A stretch of DNA of 64,000 nucleotides, taken from positions 561,382 through 625,381 of the forward strand of contig BCJX01000015.1 in assembly GCA_001600415.1 (NCBI GenBank), in the 5' to 3' direction. Below the pieces are notes generated by a model. The model did no database searches and was not told the DNA's origin. It worked only from the letters and a program-made list of their open reading frames with translations. Below, one piece after another: positions 25,825 to 37,900 of the stretch. This stretch comes from Pascua guehoae (taxonomy: Eukaryota; Basidiomycota; Tremellomycetes; Trichosporonales; Trichosporonaceae). A program made the position numbers and the translations under genes. Positions within the stretch are counted from its first letter, which is position 1. Each line of letters starts with the position of its first letter.

Positions 25825-26577
25825 GGTGGGTTTTGCTATGGGGCTGGGGGTGGATGAGACTGGGGGGCTTTGGAGGGGGCGGAAATCTCGCACTCGCACC
25901 ACGCCAGGGCCGGAGGCTGGACGCGGGCAGGGATGGACGCGAGCCGACGCGACGGAGCGGCGGGGGCGGGTAGCACAGGTAACGGAGGTGGGGAGAAGCG
26001 GGGCTGGGGGAGGACAAGAAACGGATGGGAGATGAGATACAATAAGAGAGGTTGAGAGGGGGTTGGGGGGGAAGACGAAGAAGAACAAGGGGGGGACAAT
26101 AGACAATGGTAGGAAGAAAGCACAGTTGCACAGTTTGAGATGGATGGTTCAGGTTGGCTGGGCATAGCACATTCATTTCAGGACCAGCTAACTAACACAC
26201 ACGTCCACACGCGACCCTGCGATGCAAATGTGGCACCAAAGGACCCGCGAATCCAAACGCGTCCTTGAAATGGCTATCGCAGATCCCTTTAATATAAATA
26301 TATATACACCTGTTTGTAATGACACCCATTTCATCCCATTTGATTCCGCCCGCCTCTGCCCTGCTGCCATTTCGCTTCCCAGCTCGGACGCGTCTCAACT
26401 AAACTTCAGGCGGCGCGTCGTTTGTTTCAAAACATGACCCGTTACGTCATTGTCCACTCTACCCCGTCCAATCTCCCTCATCCATTCGTCGGCCTTGTAT
26501 ACTGGTAGCATGGTACGGTAGTTATTAAGACTGAATCGGACAACAACATGAAAGGCTCTCTTATTAAAGTTTCTCTC
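25825..26577. other. CDC6 promoter and ArfGAP 3' region
   Basis: About 750 bases. The part next to CDC6 is purine-rich on the plus strand (25960-26130), so pyrimidine-rich in the sense of CDC6, as in many fungal promoters. A run TTTAATATAAATATATATAC lies at 26289-26308. No coding sequence was found. Confidence 0.55.
26257..26393. promoter_or_regulatory. two ACGCGT boxes upstream of CDC6
   Basis: ACGCGT occurs at 26257-26262 and 26388-26393, 433 and 564 bases upstream of the CDC6 ATG. These match the MluI cell-cycle box that drives late-G1 transcription of CDC6/cdc18 in yeasts. No direct evidence of binding. Confidence 0.35.
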
Positions 26578-29500
26578 TCACAACGCCTGGCCCCGTGCCA
26601 AGAGGCCCACCATGCGTCGGTCATGGTCGGTGAGCCACCGGCCCTCGACGTATTTAGCCTGGATGTACTCGAAAATATCACTTGGTCGTCAGCATAACCT
26701 GCCAGGGGGATGAAACCATCGTGACGGCGCGTCATGGGCGGCATGCCGGCATTCATTCTTGTGCCACAAATGCCCCGCGGCCGCCGAAATCGCCCAGAAC
26801 ATGGGGCGGGTGTAACGGCATGCCACACCATGCACGGCACGCGGGAACCGCTCTTTGCCCCCACCACCAAAAGTGACTCACTCATCCGTCGCCAAGACTT
26901 GGGCTGGTTTGAGCGCCTCCCACATTGCATTGCCCCGCTCGTTGCCCCACTGCTGAGCGAGGAGGATCGACTCTGGCGACCAGTTGTCGAGGTCGACAGA
27001 GCGTGGTTTGGAAATGTGAGTGCCAAGACCCCGGTGCTGAGAGTCGCGTCAGCTGCTGTACTCTAAACCTTGAGAGAGCACGAGGAACATGGCCAAGGAT
27101 AACGCACCAATCCGCAGCATCGGATGCACAGGAACATGACCATCGGCATATCGCGCAAGCCTGTGTGTTTGTGTTAGTACTACTCTTTGCGCAGCAGATG
27201 ACTATACTACTTGGGGAATGTCACGGAACAGCGCTCAGAAAGGTGCAGAGGTCCCAGGCCCTAAAGCTTAAACTTACTCAGTGTCGCCCATCGACTGCTC
27301 TTCATGCGCCGTCCACAGTCGGCGCAGCGTTGGTTTGCCCCAGTATCGGCAATCTGCTTGAGGTGCGCCATGTCCAGTTTGGGCTGCACTTGGGCATGCA
27401 CCTGCGCATCGGTTTCGCTATGGGTGCCTGTGGACGCAGTGGATGCGGGACGGCCTGGCACGGGCAGCTCCGCTGGGAGTACAGCAGGCGGCGACAACGG
27501 TGATGCTCCAGGCGAACGGCGGACACGCGCAGAGTCGACACTTAGCTTGTCCACGCTAGGGTCGCTGGAGCGCTGCATCCCGGCCATCTCATAGACGCGC
27601 CGTTCGATATCCAGGTCGACCGTGTCGTTCCACGACAGGCGCCGGCCACTACCCGTGTAGCTAGGCATACGTCCACTCTGCGCAAGGAACGTTGGGCGTA
27701 AGATTTCCATCGAGCTCCGGTTAGAGCTGCCTCCTACGGCGTGGGAAAACTTGTCGCCTGCCATCTCGGCCGACTGGCGGATACGGTTCTTTAAGCTCGC
27801 CCTCTTGTGGTCCTTTGGGGATGGCACAGCTGGCGCAGTGGCAGACGCCAGCATCTCCGTGCGAGCCGGCGGCGGCATAGAGTGGCGGTTCACGGGCGTC
27901 GACGAGTGCCGGGGCGGCGTGCCAGCGATGGGTAAGCGGCGGTCCGCCTTGCTATCCGACCCCGCTTTGCGCAGCGCCTTGGTATAGTCGGGCCCACTGG
28001 AGTCGGCCGCCATTGCCCGTAGGTCAGACGACCGCACCGTCGACATGCCGTTGATGCACGACTCGATCGCATTGCAGATCGCATAGATCCACGTCTTCAT
28101 GTCCGCCTCGGTCGTCGCCTGGTACAGTCGCCGGCCGTGGGACGGCGTGACAATCTCAAACACAAAACGACGGTCCGTCCCTCGTCCTTCGCGCACGCTC
28201 GCAAACTTGAGGTCAATGACCGTCGTCGCAGCGTCCTTGTTCGGCCCAATATCGCGGTGCTCGTAAATGTTCGAGTGGGCGAGGACCACCCAGAGGCCTA
28301 AGAGTCAGTGGCTGCTGGCGTGCTCAAAAACTCACGGTCCCATTTGCTTCGTCCTGCACCCTTGTCCAACTCCTCCCACGTCCCTGTTCCCCACAAGACA
28401 CCCTCCTTTTTGCGTCCCACTTGCTCTCGCTGCTCGTCCTCGTCACCCGTACCGTCCAAACCCCCGACTCCAGCAACCGATGGCTGCTGCCCGTTTAGCT
28501 TTGCAGCCGTCTCGGCAAGGACACTGTTTCTGTCCATTGAACGACGCGGTTGTCCCTGTGACGGCTCGTCGATAAACGGCGATCGATACCAGTGGCCTGG
28601 CACCTGTAGCGAGTGGCGATTAGATGCAGGGCCGGGTCTGGAGCCGCTGCGGGGCGGTCGTGGAGGCGGTATTGTAACACTGGAGGTGTCGAGTTGCTTG
28701 ACCGGGAGAGAGAGACGAGGACCGCGTAGAGGCGGCTTGGTCGCGGGGATTGGTGGTAAGGGCCCAGTCGGTGCGGTGCTCAGGTCCACACTCTTGCGCT
28801 TTGCCGCGACCTCTGGTGGTGTGTCCGGTGCGGCCGTCGTCGCTGGGGTCTTCTCAGGTGTCTTTTCAGCCGAGATCGGTGTCGAGACAGGAGGCGTAGA
28901 GACAGGAGTTGCCGACACGGGAGATGAGCGGACAGGCGGCGCGCGCTCAACCAATGTTGGGAGCGGCGCTGATGCTGGTGTGGAAGACGACGACGATCCA
29001 AACAGGCCGCGGATCTTGCCGCCGAGCCTTCTGCGTGGCTTGTGCTCCTTTGCCTGTGCCGGGGATGCATCTGCAGCGCCCAAAGTCATGCTGGCCCGGC
29101 TGGCAGCGTCGGGCACCTGTTCGGCGAGCCGGCGCACATGGTCCTCGAGCAATGTTGTCTCCTGGTCACGTGCAGCCCAGCCCTTTAGCAAGTCGTGACG
29201 CACCTGCACGAGATGGGCAAGCGACAGGGCGAGTGTTCGTGTGAGCGCATCGACCGAACCGCGTACACCTGCGTCATCGCGGGCAAGGATGCGCACTGGC
29301 GTCTCGCTCGCAGCGAGATGCCGCCCACGCTGGGTGGGTGTCGCAGTCTCGCTGGAATGCCCAAAGTCTTCGGCCATCATGGGCATTGGCGGATGTGTGT
29401 CGGCCCGTTTGCCCGGTATTTGGCTCAGGCCTGCGCCCACCCAACCGTATAGCCCGACGAGCAGGTCGAGACAACCCACCGAGCTGGGCGGCACCGCGTA

Positions 29501-30476
29501 CAGGAGCGTCGAGTGGTGATTGTACCGGACGAGGTCAAACTGTGCTGTTCGGAGTGCCTGCACGGCGTCAGACGCCGATTCCGGAGAGTTGCTGCCCGCA
29601 GACGCAGGGGCCAAGTACGCTCCCGTATTCTGGTAGTACTGTTTGGCAACAGACTGCTTGTGTTAGCTCACAATAGCTCAGTCCATTGTTCTGAAACTAC
29701 ACCAGCCTAGATGGCTAGCGACAACAGTAGCTTTGTTGTCTCACCTCAAACTTTGCCTGCGCGCCGGCTCCGGCAAGACCTTGGCGCTTGACTTCGCTCT
29801 TGACCGCCTCGAGGTGGTGCGCAACCATCACTTCCAGCTCCTCGCGTTCGCGCGCACGGCGCTCCCGAGCGACCTTGCGAATGCCCGAATCCTCGTCAAA
29901 TACGTCACCCGTAACACCATATCCGCCCTCGAGCCACCGGCCAAGGTCACCCAATTGTGCGAGCAGCTCGTCCTCTGCACTCTCAAGCTGCTCGAGCAGC
30001 GCGCGGACCGTCGCCGTGCTGGTAAGCACATGTTTGGCTAGTCGCTTCAATGTGCCCGCAGAGTGCTCGAGTGCAGAAAACGTCGACCGGCAGAAGAGCG
30101 AGTCGGCCATGAGCTCGACGGGCACCTCTGCACGGCCTGCCATTGATGGCATTCTTGGTGTTTCCTTGTTGCTGCCCAGTGATCGTGGCTGTGGGCGAGG
30201 TTTTGACGGCGTAGAGTCAAGGCCGCCAACGCCAGCATCGCCCGTTGGCGGACTTGGGGAGAACTTTGATTCGGGAAAGGGTACGCGTCGGGATGAAAAC
30301 GATGATGCTGCAATGGACGGTTCCCTCGACGAAGAGTCTGCCCCCCCCGCGACCACGTTCCCGAAGCGCGAGTCGTCCGTGTCCGAGCTCACAGTCGAAA
30401 AGGAGCGGGAAGACTTGTACGACTGGGCTCGTTCAGGATCTAGTGGCCGCGCGCCGCCCATGCTGGTCGTCGGCAT
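26578..30476 (-). CDS. BAR-PH-ArfGAP protein (ACAP/ASAP-like)
   Basis: Exons are 29745-30476, 28336-29656, 27278-28297, 27108-27160, 26882-27036 and 26578-26680, giving 1127 residues. After a Ser-rich start (MPTTSMGGARPLDPERAQSY) comes a helical BAR-like region (about residues 125-420; LEHSAGTLKRLAKHVLTS, ERRAREREELEVMVAHHLEA). A Ser/Pro-rich linker follows, then a PH domain across the exon 2/3 junction (SKWDRLWVVLAHSNIYEHRD ... RRLYQATTEADMKTWIYAIC, about 670-790). A second linker leads to the ArfGAP domain: zinc ligands CADC (about 1009) and CIRC (about 1035), catalytic arginine probably in CCGLHRGLGTHISKPRSVDL, ending EYIQAKYVEGRWL. It should stimulate GTP hydrolysis by Arf at curved, phosphoinositide-bearing membranes. 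The exon carrying LRDMPMVMFLCIRCCGL is only 53 bases. The final exon's acceptor was set at 26681 because the earlier AG gives a stop. Confidence 0.9.
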
Positions 30477-30993
30477 GGTGCGGAAACAAGGTGGAGTATG
30501 ATGGTGGGGTCCGAGAGCGAGAGAGAAATGTTGTCAACGAGATGGGAGTGAGTTGTGGGATGTATGGAAAGTGGAGAGAGATGACAAGGACAGGAAGAGG
30601 GCTGCGTGCGCCCCCGAGCCCTGGGTCGAACAACGACAGACGACCAGAGACCACCGCGCGCCCCTGTACTCTTGTGTCCCACCCCACGGTAACAAGGCCA
30701 GAGTTTCAGGCACCCAACAACAAGCTCGTCGCAATAGCTCGCCCAACCTTCCCTTGCACCGGAGCGGACCGGTCCCGCCCTGGCCAAAACTGTATGCAAC
30801 GCAGCGCACGCACGTACGCACGCACGCACACTCTGGCGCTCTGGACAACAAATATTTGGCCCCCCTTACCCTGAAAGCACGTGGAAAACACGTGGACCAC
30901 TTAAAGCAATCGTGGGAAACTAGTTTCACATGACTATTTCTTTCGAGGATCGTGAACGATCTGATCCCGTCCATGTTTGTCTCTCTTGTCTTG

Positions 30994-31015
30994 CTCTCTC
31001 TCTCTCTCTCTCTCT
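30994..31015. repeat. CT microsatellite
   Basis: About eleven CT units in noncoding DNA upstream of the ArfGAP gene. Confidence 0.9.
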
Positions 31016-32072
31016 TGGCCTTTTACTACCACCTCCGCCCTCGTACTGCACTGCATTGCCCTTGACTACCCTTTGCGCACAGACCCCTTTCCTTATCCCT
31101 CTCTCTGCAGCGCTAAACATACGACATTTGGCCATTGGCCATTGGTCCCCTCCGACGTCGCGTTTGCAATTAATCACTGGTACACTGGGCTATGCACACA
31201 ACGCGCTCTGTTGGCGCTGAAACCCAAAGTGCAACAAATCATTCACCTCACAGTCGTCACCTCTGTCACCTAGTCACCAAACAGTAACACTGGCGTGCTG
31301 CTGGTGTACATCCTTTGGATCCTTTGAACGCTCGACACTACCCCTTTTCTCTGCAGGCCGCCGCCGGTAACTTCGGCCCATTGCCTGGTTTCATCGACTC
31401 GCCTACCCTGTCGACATTGTCCTGTCTTCCTTCCTTGATGGCCCCGTAATGCCCTGCGTCGTCTAGCCTGAAAAGGCGCGCCGCGCGCCGCTGCTGCCCA
31501 ATGTGCGATCCATCGACAATGGACACTAGAACCGTGCGCGCACGGGTCGCTTGCCACTTTGAGCTCCCTGCTCCGACCTGTGATGCTTGCAGCAGCATGC
31601 AGCAGCAGGCAGCGGTACGCGGTAATGTGGATTGAGTGGGTTCCAGGGGTCTCACAAGCCGTCCATGCCGTCCAGCCGCACTGCGCTCTCTCTGGCGGTG
31701 CACGAGGGGCAATGCGCGCTTCCAAAGCATGGCATGCCACAACAGGAAACAGTAAAAAGACGTGAGACGTGATGATCGAGCCAGAATCCACAAAGGGACC
31801 GAGCCCATGGCCCCGCTTTCAGCAGCCTACAGTGTACATACGGCTACCTGCCTGCGTGCTGCGTGCGGGCATGCGGCTGCGCGTTACCGTGCACAAATGC
31901 GGTGGCGGCGGTAACGGACACGGCAGGCTGGGGGGGGGACATGGGACGGTCGTCCGCGTAAAGGGAGTGTGCGACGCGGCGACGAGTGGTACATGCTGGG
32001 TGGTAATGGACAAGGGGACGGGGCCAGTCCATTCATCCATGCCTCGCACGAGTGCGTGCCTTTTGCCTTGCT

Positions 32073-32076
<4 letters not shown>

Positions 32077-32106
<30 letters not shown>
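32077..32106. repeat. CT microsatellite
   Basis: About fifteen CT units, 0.5 kb upstream of the DENN gene. Confidence 0.9.
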
Positions 32107-32110
<4 letters not shown>

Positions 32111-32523
32111 GACGCGTCTCCTCGCGTCCTTTGGTCAATGCATCCCACCGGGACCACCGCCCGGCCACCTTGCTCCTTTCCTTTCCTCATTGTCCCTTTC
32201 ACGCACAGTATATTCCTCTTTGAGAGCAACTTGAACTTGGCATCCTTTGCCCGTCTTTTAAACATCACCACCACCTTCTTCGTGCTCATCGCCGGGCACC
32301 GCATTCAGCGTTTATCATTGTTCACGGTTCATCCAGCCATCGATCGCTCCCTCCCTCCCTCCCTCTCCACCTTTTATCGACGCTCGAACGCCCCTCCCCC
32401 TCCCCCCTTGCTCCACTGCTCACCAACACCCTCCTTGACTACCAACGTCCTTTGCATTCCTGCGCCCTTTATCGCCCCTCCTTCTTGAACTCCCTACCAC
32501 CCAATACCCACCACCAACAGCCC

Positions 32524-32563
32524 NNNNNNNNNNNNNNNNNNNNNNNNNNNNNNNNNNNNNNNN
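32524..32563. other. assembly gap (40 N)
   Basis: A run of N ending 67 bases before the chosen ATG of the DENN gene. An upstream exon or start could be hidden here. Confidence 0.95.
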
Positions 32564-32630
32564 CCCCCGCCGAGCGCTTCCTTGGAGCTTGGGTCGACTT
32601 GCCTCCTCATTCTTTCTCGTCCTTTTCCTC

Positions 32631-35600
32631 ATGTTCAACCTCCGCACCGGGTCTCCTTCCCCCAGCCACTCTCTCCGAGACGCTCGTAGCCCATCCCCGC
32701 GCCCCGTACGCAGCCCGTCCCCCAATCCAGGCCGCCCATATCTTGCTCCACCCTCACCCACACGTCCCTCGCTGTCGGCGGATTCGTCGCCACAGCCGTC
32801 GCCTACTTCAAAGCGTTTCCACAAGACATCGTCTGCTGGGGGTTCTGCGGTTTCTGTGAATTCTGCGTCTGGCACCTCTGGGGTTAGTGTGGCGTCTGCG
32901 TCTGTCGCATCTGGTGTTTCGACGTCTACGCCGTCTCAGGCGGCGCCTCATTCCGCACTGCGCGCACCTTCCCCTTCCCTGTCGCGCATTGACCCCCTTG
33001 GGCGTGTCTTTCCCCTCCCCCCACACGACTCTGGCGCGTCGCGTCCCACCATCAACCCAGGCTCAGTGCGGTCCGTCACAATCCAACGACAAAACGACAC
33101 CATCGACGAAGACCGTCTCTCTACACGCCACTCTACCCGCATAAAGACACCCACCGGTTCATCTCGCCCCCCCTTGTCCGCTTCCTCGGTCTTTCCTTCC
33201 TCTAGCCCCACCGAGACGGAATCCTTCCACCCCATGATCAGTGGTGGCGAGTCGTCCAACGGCCACGACGCCCTCGGCGTTCCTCCTGTCCCGCCCCTCC
33301 CCACCGGCATCACCCCTGGCAGCAAGAACTCTGACATGCATCTCGAGAATGCCGAGGCCGCCGATCGTGTCGGCGCCCTGTCGGCGCCCTCTGACAACCT
33401 CGGCGTGATTGGCAGCTTTGATCGGCGTCTCAACCGCTCCGTCATGAGCCTCGGCACCAAGGCCAAGGCTGAAAAGATCCTCAGCGCCGACCCCCAGCCT
33501 CGTCTGGCATCGCTCTACCTGGTCTCGGGACTAGGCAAGGTGAGTGGCAGTGAGAGGAACCCGGAGTCATTGGAGTCTGGCTGCTGACGGCACCCAAAGG
33601 ACCCCGCACAGTGGGCACTCTCTGACAAGGACGCTACCACTGGTGTTCAGCCCCTCGAGGACTCACTTGGTGCCTTCTGGCGCCCCGACATGCTTGGCAA
33701 CACGTTTAGCGGCGAGAAGAATGAGGACTGGAACTCGCGCCAGACCAAGCACTCTGGCCGCAGCATTGGCAGTGTCCTGCGCCGCGACCTCAACACCAAG
33801 ACTCTTCCTGGTGCTGGTCCAGAGGGTGCGTCGCGCCTTGTCGCACGCACGATGAAGTATGCGCACCCCAAGGACATTGAGGTGGTCAACTCGACTCTGG
33901 CCCCTCCCACAACTTGCCACACCTTTACATTTAGCGTCTCGCGTCACAGCACGCTCCAGGCGATCGCCCAGGCCAACCGCGGCAAGGGCGGCCCTTACGA
34001 CGCAATGTACAACTACTCGTCCGTATCCACCGAGCAGCCCTCGGCGGTGCCCCCTGCTGGCCAGGAGCACCTGCGGGGTACTACCAGCTCATCCGACCTT
34101 GTCTTTTACGGTGTCACCCTCACCGTCTGGTCCCACGCCGACAAGGACCGCGCCAGCAAGCTCAAGGATTTTAAGGCACGCAACGCCATGCGCCCGCGTG
34201 CCGACTCGCTCCTCTCGGACGCTGCCACTGCACCAAAGGAACGCGGCTCCCGCCGTCGTAAGACGAACTGGGGTCCCGGTGTAAAGAGGGGCGGCGCTCT
34301 GTCGGACTACACGGCGAGCGAGACCGGTATGAGCGACTCGGACCTCGACACGACGTTTACTGCCACCGACGCCGACTACTCGCTGGCTGATGTGGCGCCG
34401 GCTTACGGCGGCGAGGCCACTGATGTCTTCTGGCTTCCATATGCTCTTACGCTTGGTAGGTGCTTCCATGTCTGCGTTGCTGACTCTAGTCTCGCGCTAC
34501 CCTATCTACGACCTCATGCAGGACTACCTGCGCCTGAGCGTAGGTTCTTCTCTCTCTCAGAGAAAGCTGACCTATTCAGTGGGCACGTTATTCAAAGGAC
34601 GCTCGCGCCCATATGCGACAGATTTTCTCGCTCCTCAACAGCGAGGCTCCTCGCCCCGGAGACATTTTCAAGCTTTCCATTGGCACCTCGTCTGAGGATG
34701 AGGTGGCCATTGAGGCTGTCATGCCCGGTGCGCTTGACTTTGAAAAGGGTACCATCAAGGTCGACTTCCAGCTCTGGCCAATCTTCCATGCCCTTGACAT
34801 TGACCACATCATCACTTGTGTTGAAGTCGCGCTGTCCAACTCGGGCCGCGTCATCTTTTGCTCGCGTCACCCTGCCATGCTCGGCTCGGCAGTCGAGACG
34901 CTTCGCTACATTGTCGAGCTGCGCGGCTGGAACGGTATCGCCCTTCCCAACATTCATATTGTGGGTAGTAGCAGCTCCAACTCGCGCTTACCCACCAGCG
35001 CGACGTGACGTTTGTCATTGAGGACCCTGGACCGTACATTATTGTGAGTTTGCCAAAATTTGTGGCAAGTTGCTTACTCCCCAGGGTCTTCCCTCAGAGT
35101 GTCGCTACATCATTACGCCGCCGCCTGAGGTCGTGGTTGTCGACCTTGACAACAAGTGGGTAATACGGAATAGCATCTTCTAACAGCAGCACCCTCACTT
35201 GCAAGTCGTACCCCCCTGGCGTCGTCACGCCTCGCCACAAGCGCGAAAAGGCGCGCCAGAAACTTCTCACTGCGTTTGGACATGCTTACCGTAAGTCGCA
35301 TGGCCCTTCGTTTGACTAACGTGCAGTGAATGAGAAGTCGGTGCCAACCGAATACCGTGTTTCGTTCCCCAAAGGCGCCTTCCGCAACATCAACCGCGTG
35401 CACCATGGACCTACTCGCCCGCGCTACCTCGCCGAACGGCTCATGCCGCCCGAGTGGTGGAACCAGGCCGCCACTATCGCAGTGTTTGACAAGATCATGG
35501 CGGATAAGGTGAGCTGCACTACCCGACAGCTTAAGCTGATAATCCAGCACAAGAAGCCTTCGCTGTTCCAGCGTCTCACAAAGTCTGGCTTTGCTCGGCA

Positions 35601-37079
35601 GCAGGAGCAGCTCACCGCCAACGAGAAGCTCGCCAAGGCTATGATGCGCAAGCGCGCTCGTGAGTCGCCAGCCGCCAATCGTTGCTGACAGCAGTGCACT
35701 ATGTCGAGAAGCGTGACGACTTTGAGCTCAAGGTCTCGCGCATCACCAGGCGCCTCCAGAAACTCATCCAGGAGGGCGAACACTGGAAGCAGCGCTTTGA
35801 GATGTTTGAAAAGTACGCCGAGCGTCTCTCGGCGGAAGCCAACGACCTCAAGGGCAAAATTGAGCGTGAACAGCGCGAGGCGCGCCGCCTGTCAACTCGT
35901 AAGTCAAGTCGAGTCGTGGGCGCACATTGTTACTGACGTATAGTCAACTCGGAGCAGACCAAGCAAAATGTCGAACTGCAGCAAAAGCTCTCCCAGACGG
36001 AGAGTGCGCGCGCCGAGGCGATGCGCCAGCTCTCCGACATGCATCAATCGTGAGTTGATTATCCGCCTTTCGGCTAATTCCTCAGTATCCAAGAGCTTGA
36101 GCGTGAGCGTAACGAGATTATGGACGCCATCGAAATGCAGATCACGAGTGCCATCCTCGGCCCTCACGAAGAAGCCACCTCGCCGTCCCAGGCGTCCCAC
36201 GGTTCCCCGCCAGGCTCGCCGACCACTACGTTAGGATCGAACGCTGGTACCCTCCGCAAGTCTGGCCGTCCTGGCACGCGCGAGTCGACCCAGTCCGCCT
36301 TTTCGTTTGACTCGAAGCCTGTCAGTGTCCTCGGCGCACTGCACGACAGTCCCAAGCGCCGTGGCCTCGGCTCGATTGCCGACACGGACCAGATCAGCAC
36401 TGCCGACCGCGTCCTCGCAATGTCAACCAGGGACAGTCCCATTGCTCAGCGCGTCGCCTTAATCCAAGCAAAGGTGGGTCAAAGGCACCAGTATGTGACT
36501 AACTCTCAGCTGGAGCTTGCTCTGGCGCCTGTGCGCGAGATGGCTGCCGATGAAGGGTCCCAGACCACAGAGACCCCCGAAATCAATGCGATCCCGCCCT
36601 CGCGTGTCGGCAGCCCCGACTCTGGCGAGACGGAGAAGTTGGCCAAAAAGGTCCCTGGCCCGTCGTCGGTGCAAGTCTCGCCCCCGAGCGACGATGGGTC
36701 GACCGACTCGACCTCGGACTTTACCCCCGTTGGGGATGGCGAGCAGACGGCTACCAGCCGCTCACGCCTCCGCTCCCTCGTTTTGCGCCCTCCGCCGCGT
36801 CGCATCCCACAGAAGAAGAGCTACGAGTCGATTCGGTCTGCGTCGTCTGCCACCTCGGCATCCGACAAGACTGCCCGCAACGCTCGTGAGGGTGATGCCC
36901 TCCGCCACGGTGTTGTCGTCGACGACGAGGTCCCCGAAGTTCCGGCTGTGCCGGAGCGCCACCGCAAGGACTCGCACATTAGCATCAATGGTTCGAACGG
37001 CACCATTGGCGTCAACGGCTCGGGCCCTGCGGGTGCGCTGTCGACCAAGACCACCATGACTGTCATGTTTGGTGGATAA
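32631..37079 (+). CDS. DENN-domain protein (Rab GEF family)
   Basis: Thirteen exons were placed: 32631-33539, 33600-34455, 34490-34539, 34580-34960, 34999-35043, 35085-35155, 35187-35290, 35327-35508, 35548-35659, 35695-35898, 35944-36049, 36086-36473 and 36510-37079, giving 1325 residues. About 300 N-terminal residues are Ser/Pro-rich and disordered. uDENN-like sequence follows (TFTFSVSRHSTLQ, LVFYGVTLTVWSHADKD, FWLPYALTLVSRYPIYDLMQ). The core DENN block spans QIFSLLNSEAPRPGDIF, PIFHALDIDHIITCVEVALS, VIFCSRHPAMLGSAVETLRY and FVIEDPGPYIIGLPSECRYI. A coiled coil lies at about 890-1040 (KRDDFELKVSRITRRLQKLI onward), then another disordered tail. DENN proteins activate Rab GTPases on membranes; the target is unknown. 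Intron 36474-36509 is 36 bp and in phase, so the frame would also read through it. The start is uncertain because of the gap just upstream. Confidence 0.87.
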
Positions 37080-37736
37080 GACTGATGTGTGCGTGCGCAC
37101 AGGTATGTAGGTGCCTTGTGGATAAAACGCGACGCGTGTGCGCGTGAGGATATAATTGGCAGTGTCTAAATGACGAGATAGACGTTGTACATGACATAGC
37201 ATGCGTAGAACGTAGCAACAATGTCAAGTGGATGTGGCGAAAAGGTGGCACCCACGAAGGGTTGTGGGAAATGTGAGCGTTGAGGGAAGAGACAAGAGGG
37301 CAAGAGGAGCGACTTGTGGAGAGAGTATGCAGAGCATGGACCAGGGCAGAAGTGTGGCGGACAATGGGGGCAGAAGGATGGTAGAGGATGAATTGTAGTG
37401 GTGTACAACGTGTTTGTCGTGTGCACAGTACAGCATGCGCGCAGTGGACTCGCGTCTAGTTTGAAATGTGTGCTCATGTGCTGCCGTGTGTGTGCTGCTG
37501 ATCCCTTCCCTCGCCTTGCTTTTGCTCTTTGCTGCTACTGTATGCTTGACTCGTTTGCCTTTTGCCCCCTTCACTTTCACTTTGCTCTCTTTGCCCTTTC
37601 ACGCTTGCTTTGTTTGCCATCGTCTCCTGCACCACCCCTCCCACTCCCCATTCCCCATTCCCCCATTCCCCCTTCACCTTCTCTACACTATACACCACGC
37701 ACTCCCCTTCTCGTCACATCGCCTCTTCACATAATC

Positions 37737-37773
<37 letters not shown>

Positions 37774-37900
37774 GCACAACAACAACATCTATAAGAACAA
37801 CTGTCAGTCACCCACCATCCACCACCACCACCCACCACCCACTCGCAAGCAACACGACGCACTCCCTCGCACCCCTCCCCTTCCACGACTTGCTTTTCCC
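37080..37900. other. intergenic and probable 5' UTR with AAC repeat
   Basis: About 0.8 kb with a pyrimidine-rich stretch (37560-37720) and an AAC trinucleotide repeat at about 37737-37772. The frame of the next gene is open upstream from an ATG at 37562 and would translate the AAC repeat as poly-Asn; this extension is low complexity and was not accepted as coding. Confidence 0.55.

Larger units (their letters stand above)
30477..32630. other. 2.15-kb divergent intergenic region
   Basis: It separates the starts of the ArfGAP gene (-) and the DENN gene (+). It holds two CT microsatellites, pyrimidine-rich stretches (TCCCTCCCTCCC near 32350) and an assembly gap at 32524-32563. Open frames here (for example 31338-31808 minus, 31769-32488 plus) show no recognisable product. 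The last 400 bases look like a fungal promoter and 5' UTR. Confidence 0.5.

Noticed and set aside
25825..26106. Upstream start for CDC6 at 26106
   Set aside because: The leader would be hydrophobic and proline-rich with no resemblance to Cdc6; the internal methionine starts a basic disordered N-terminus typical of the family.
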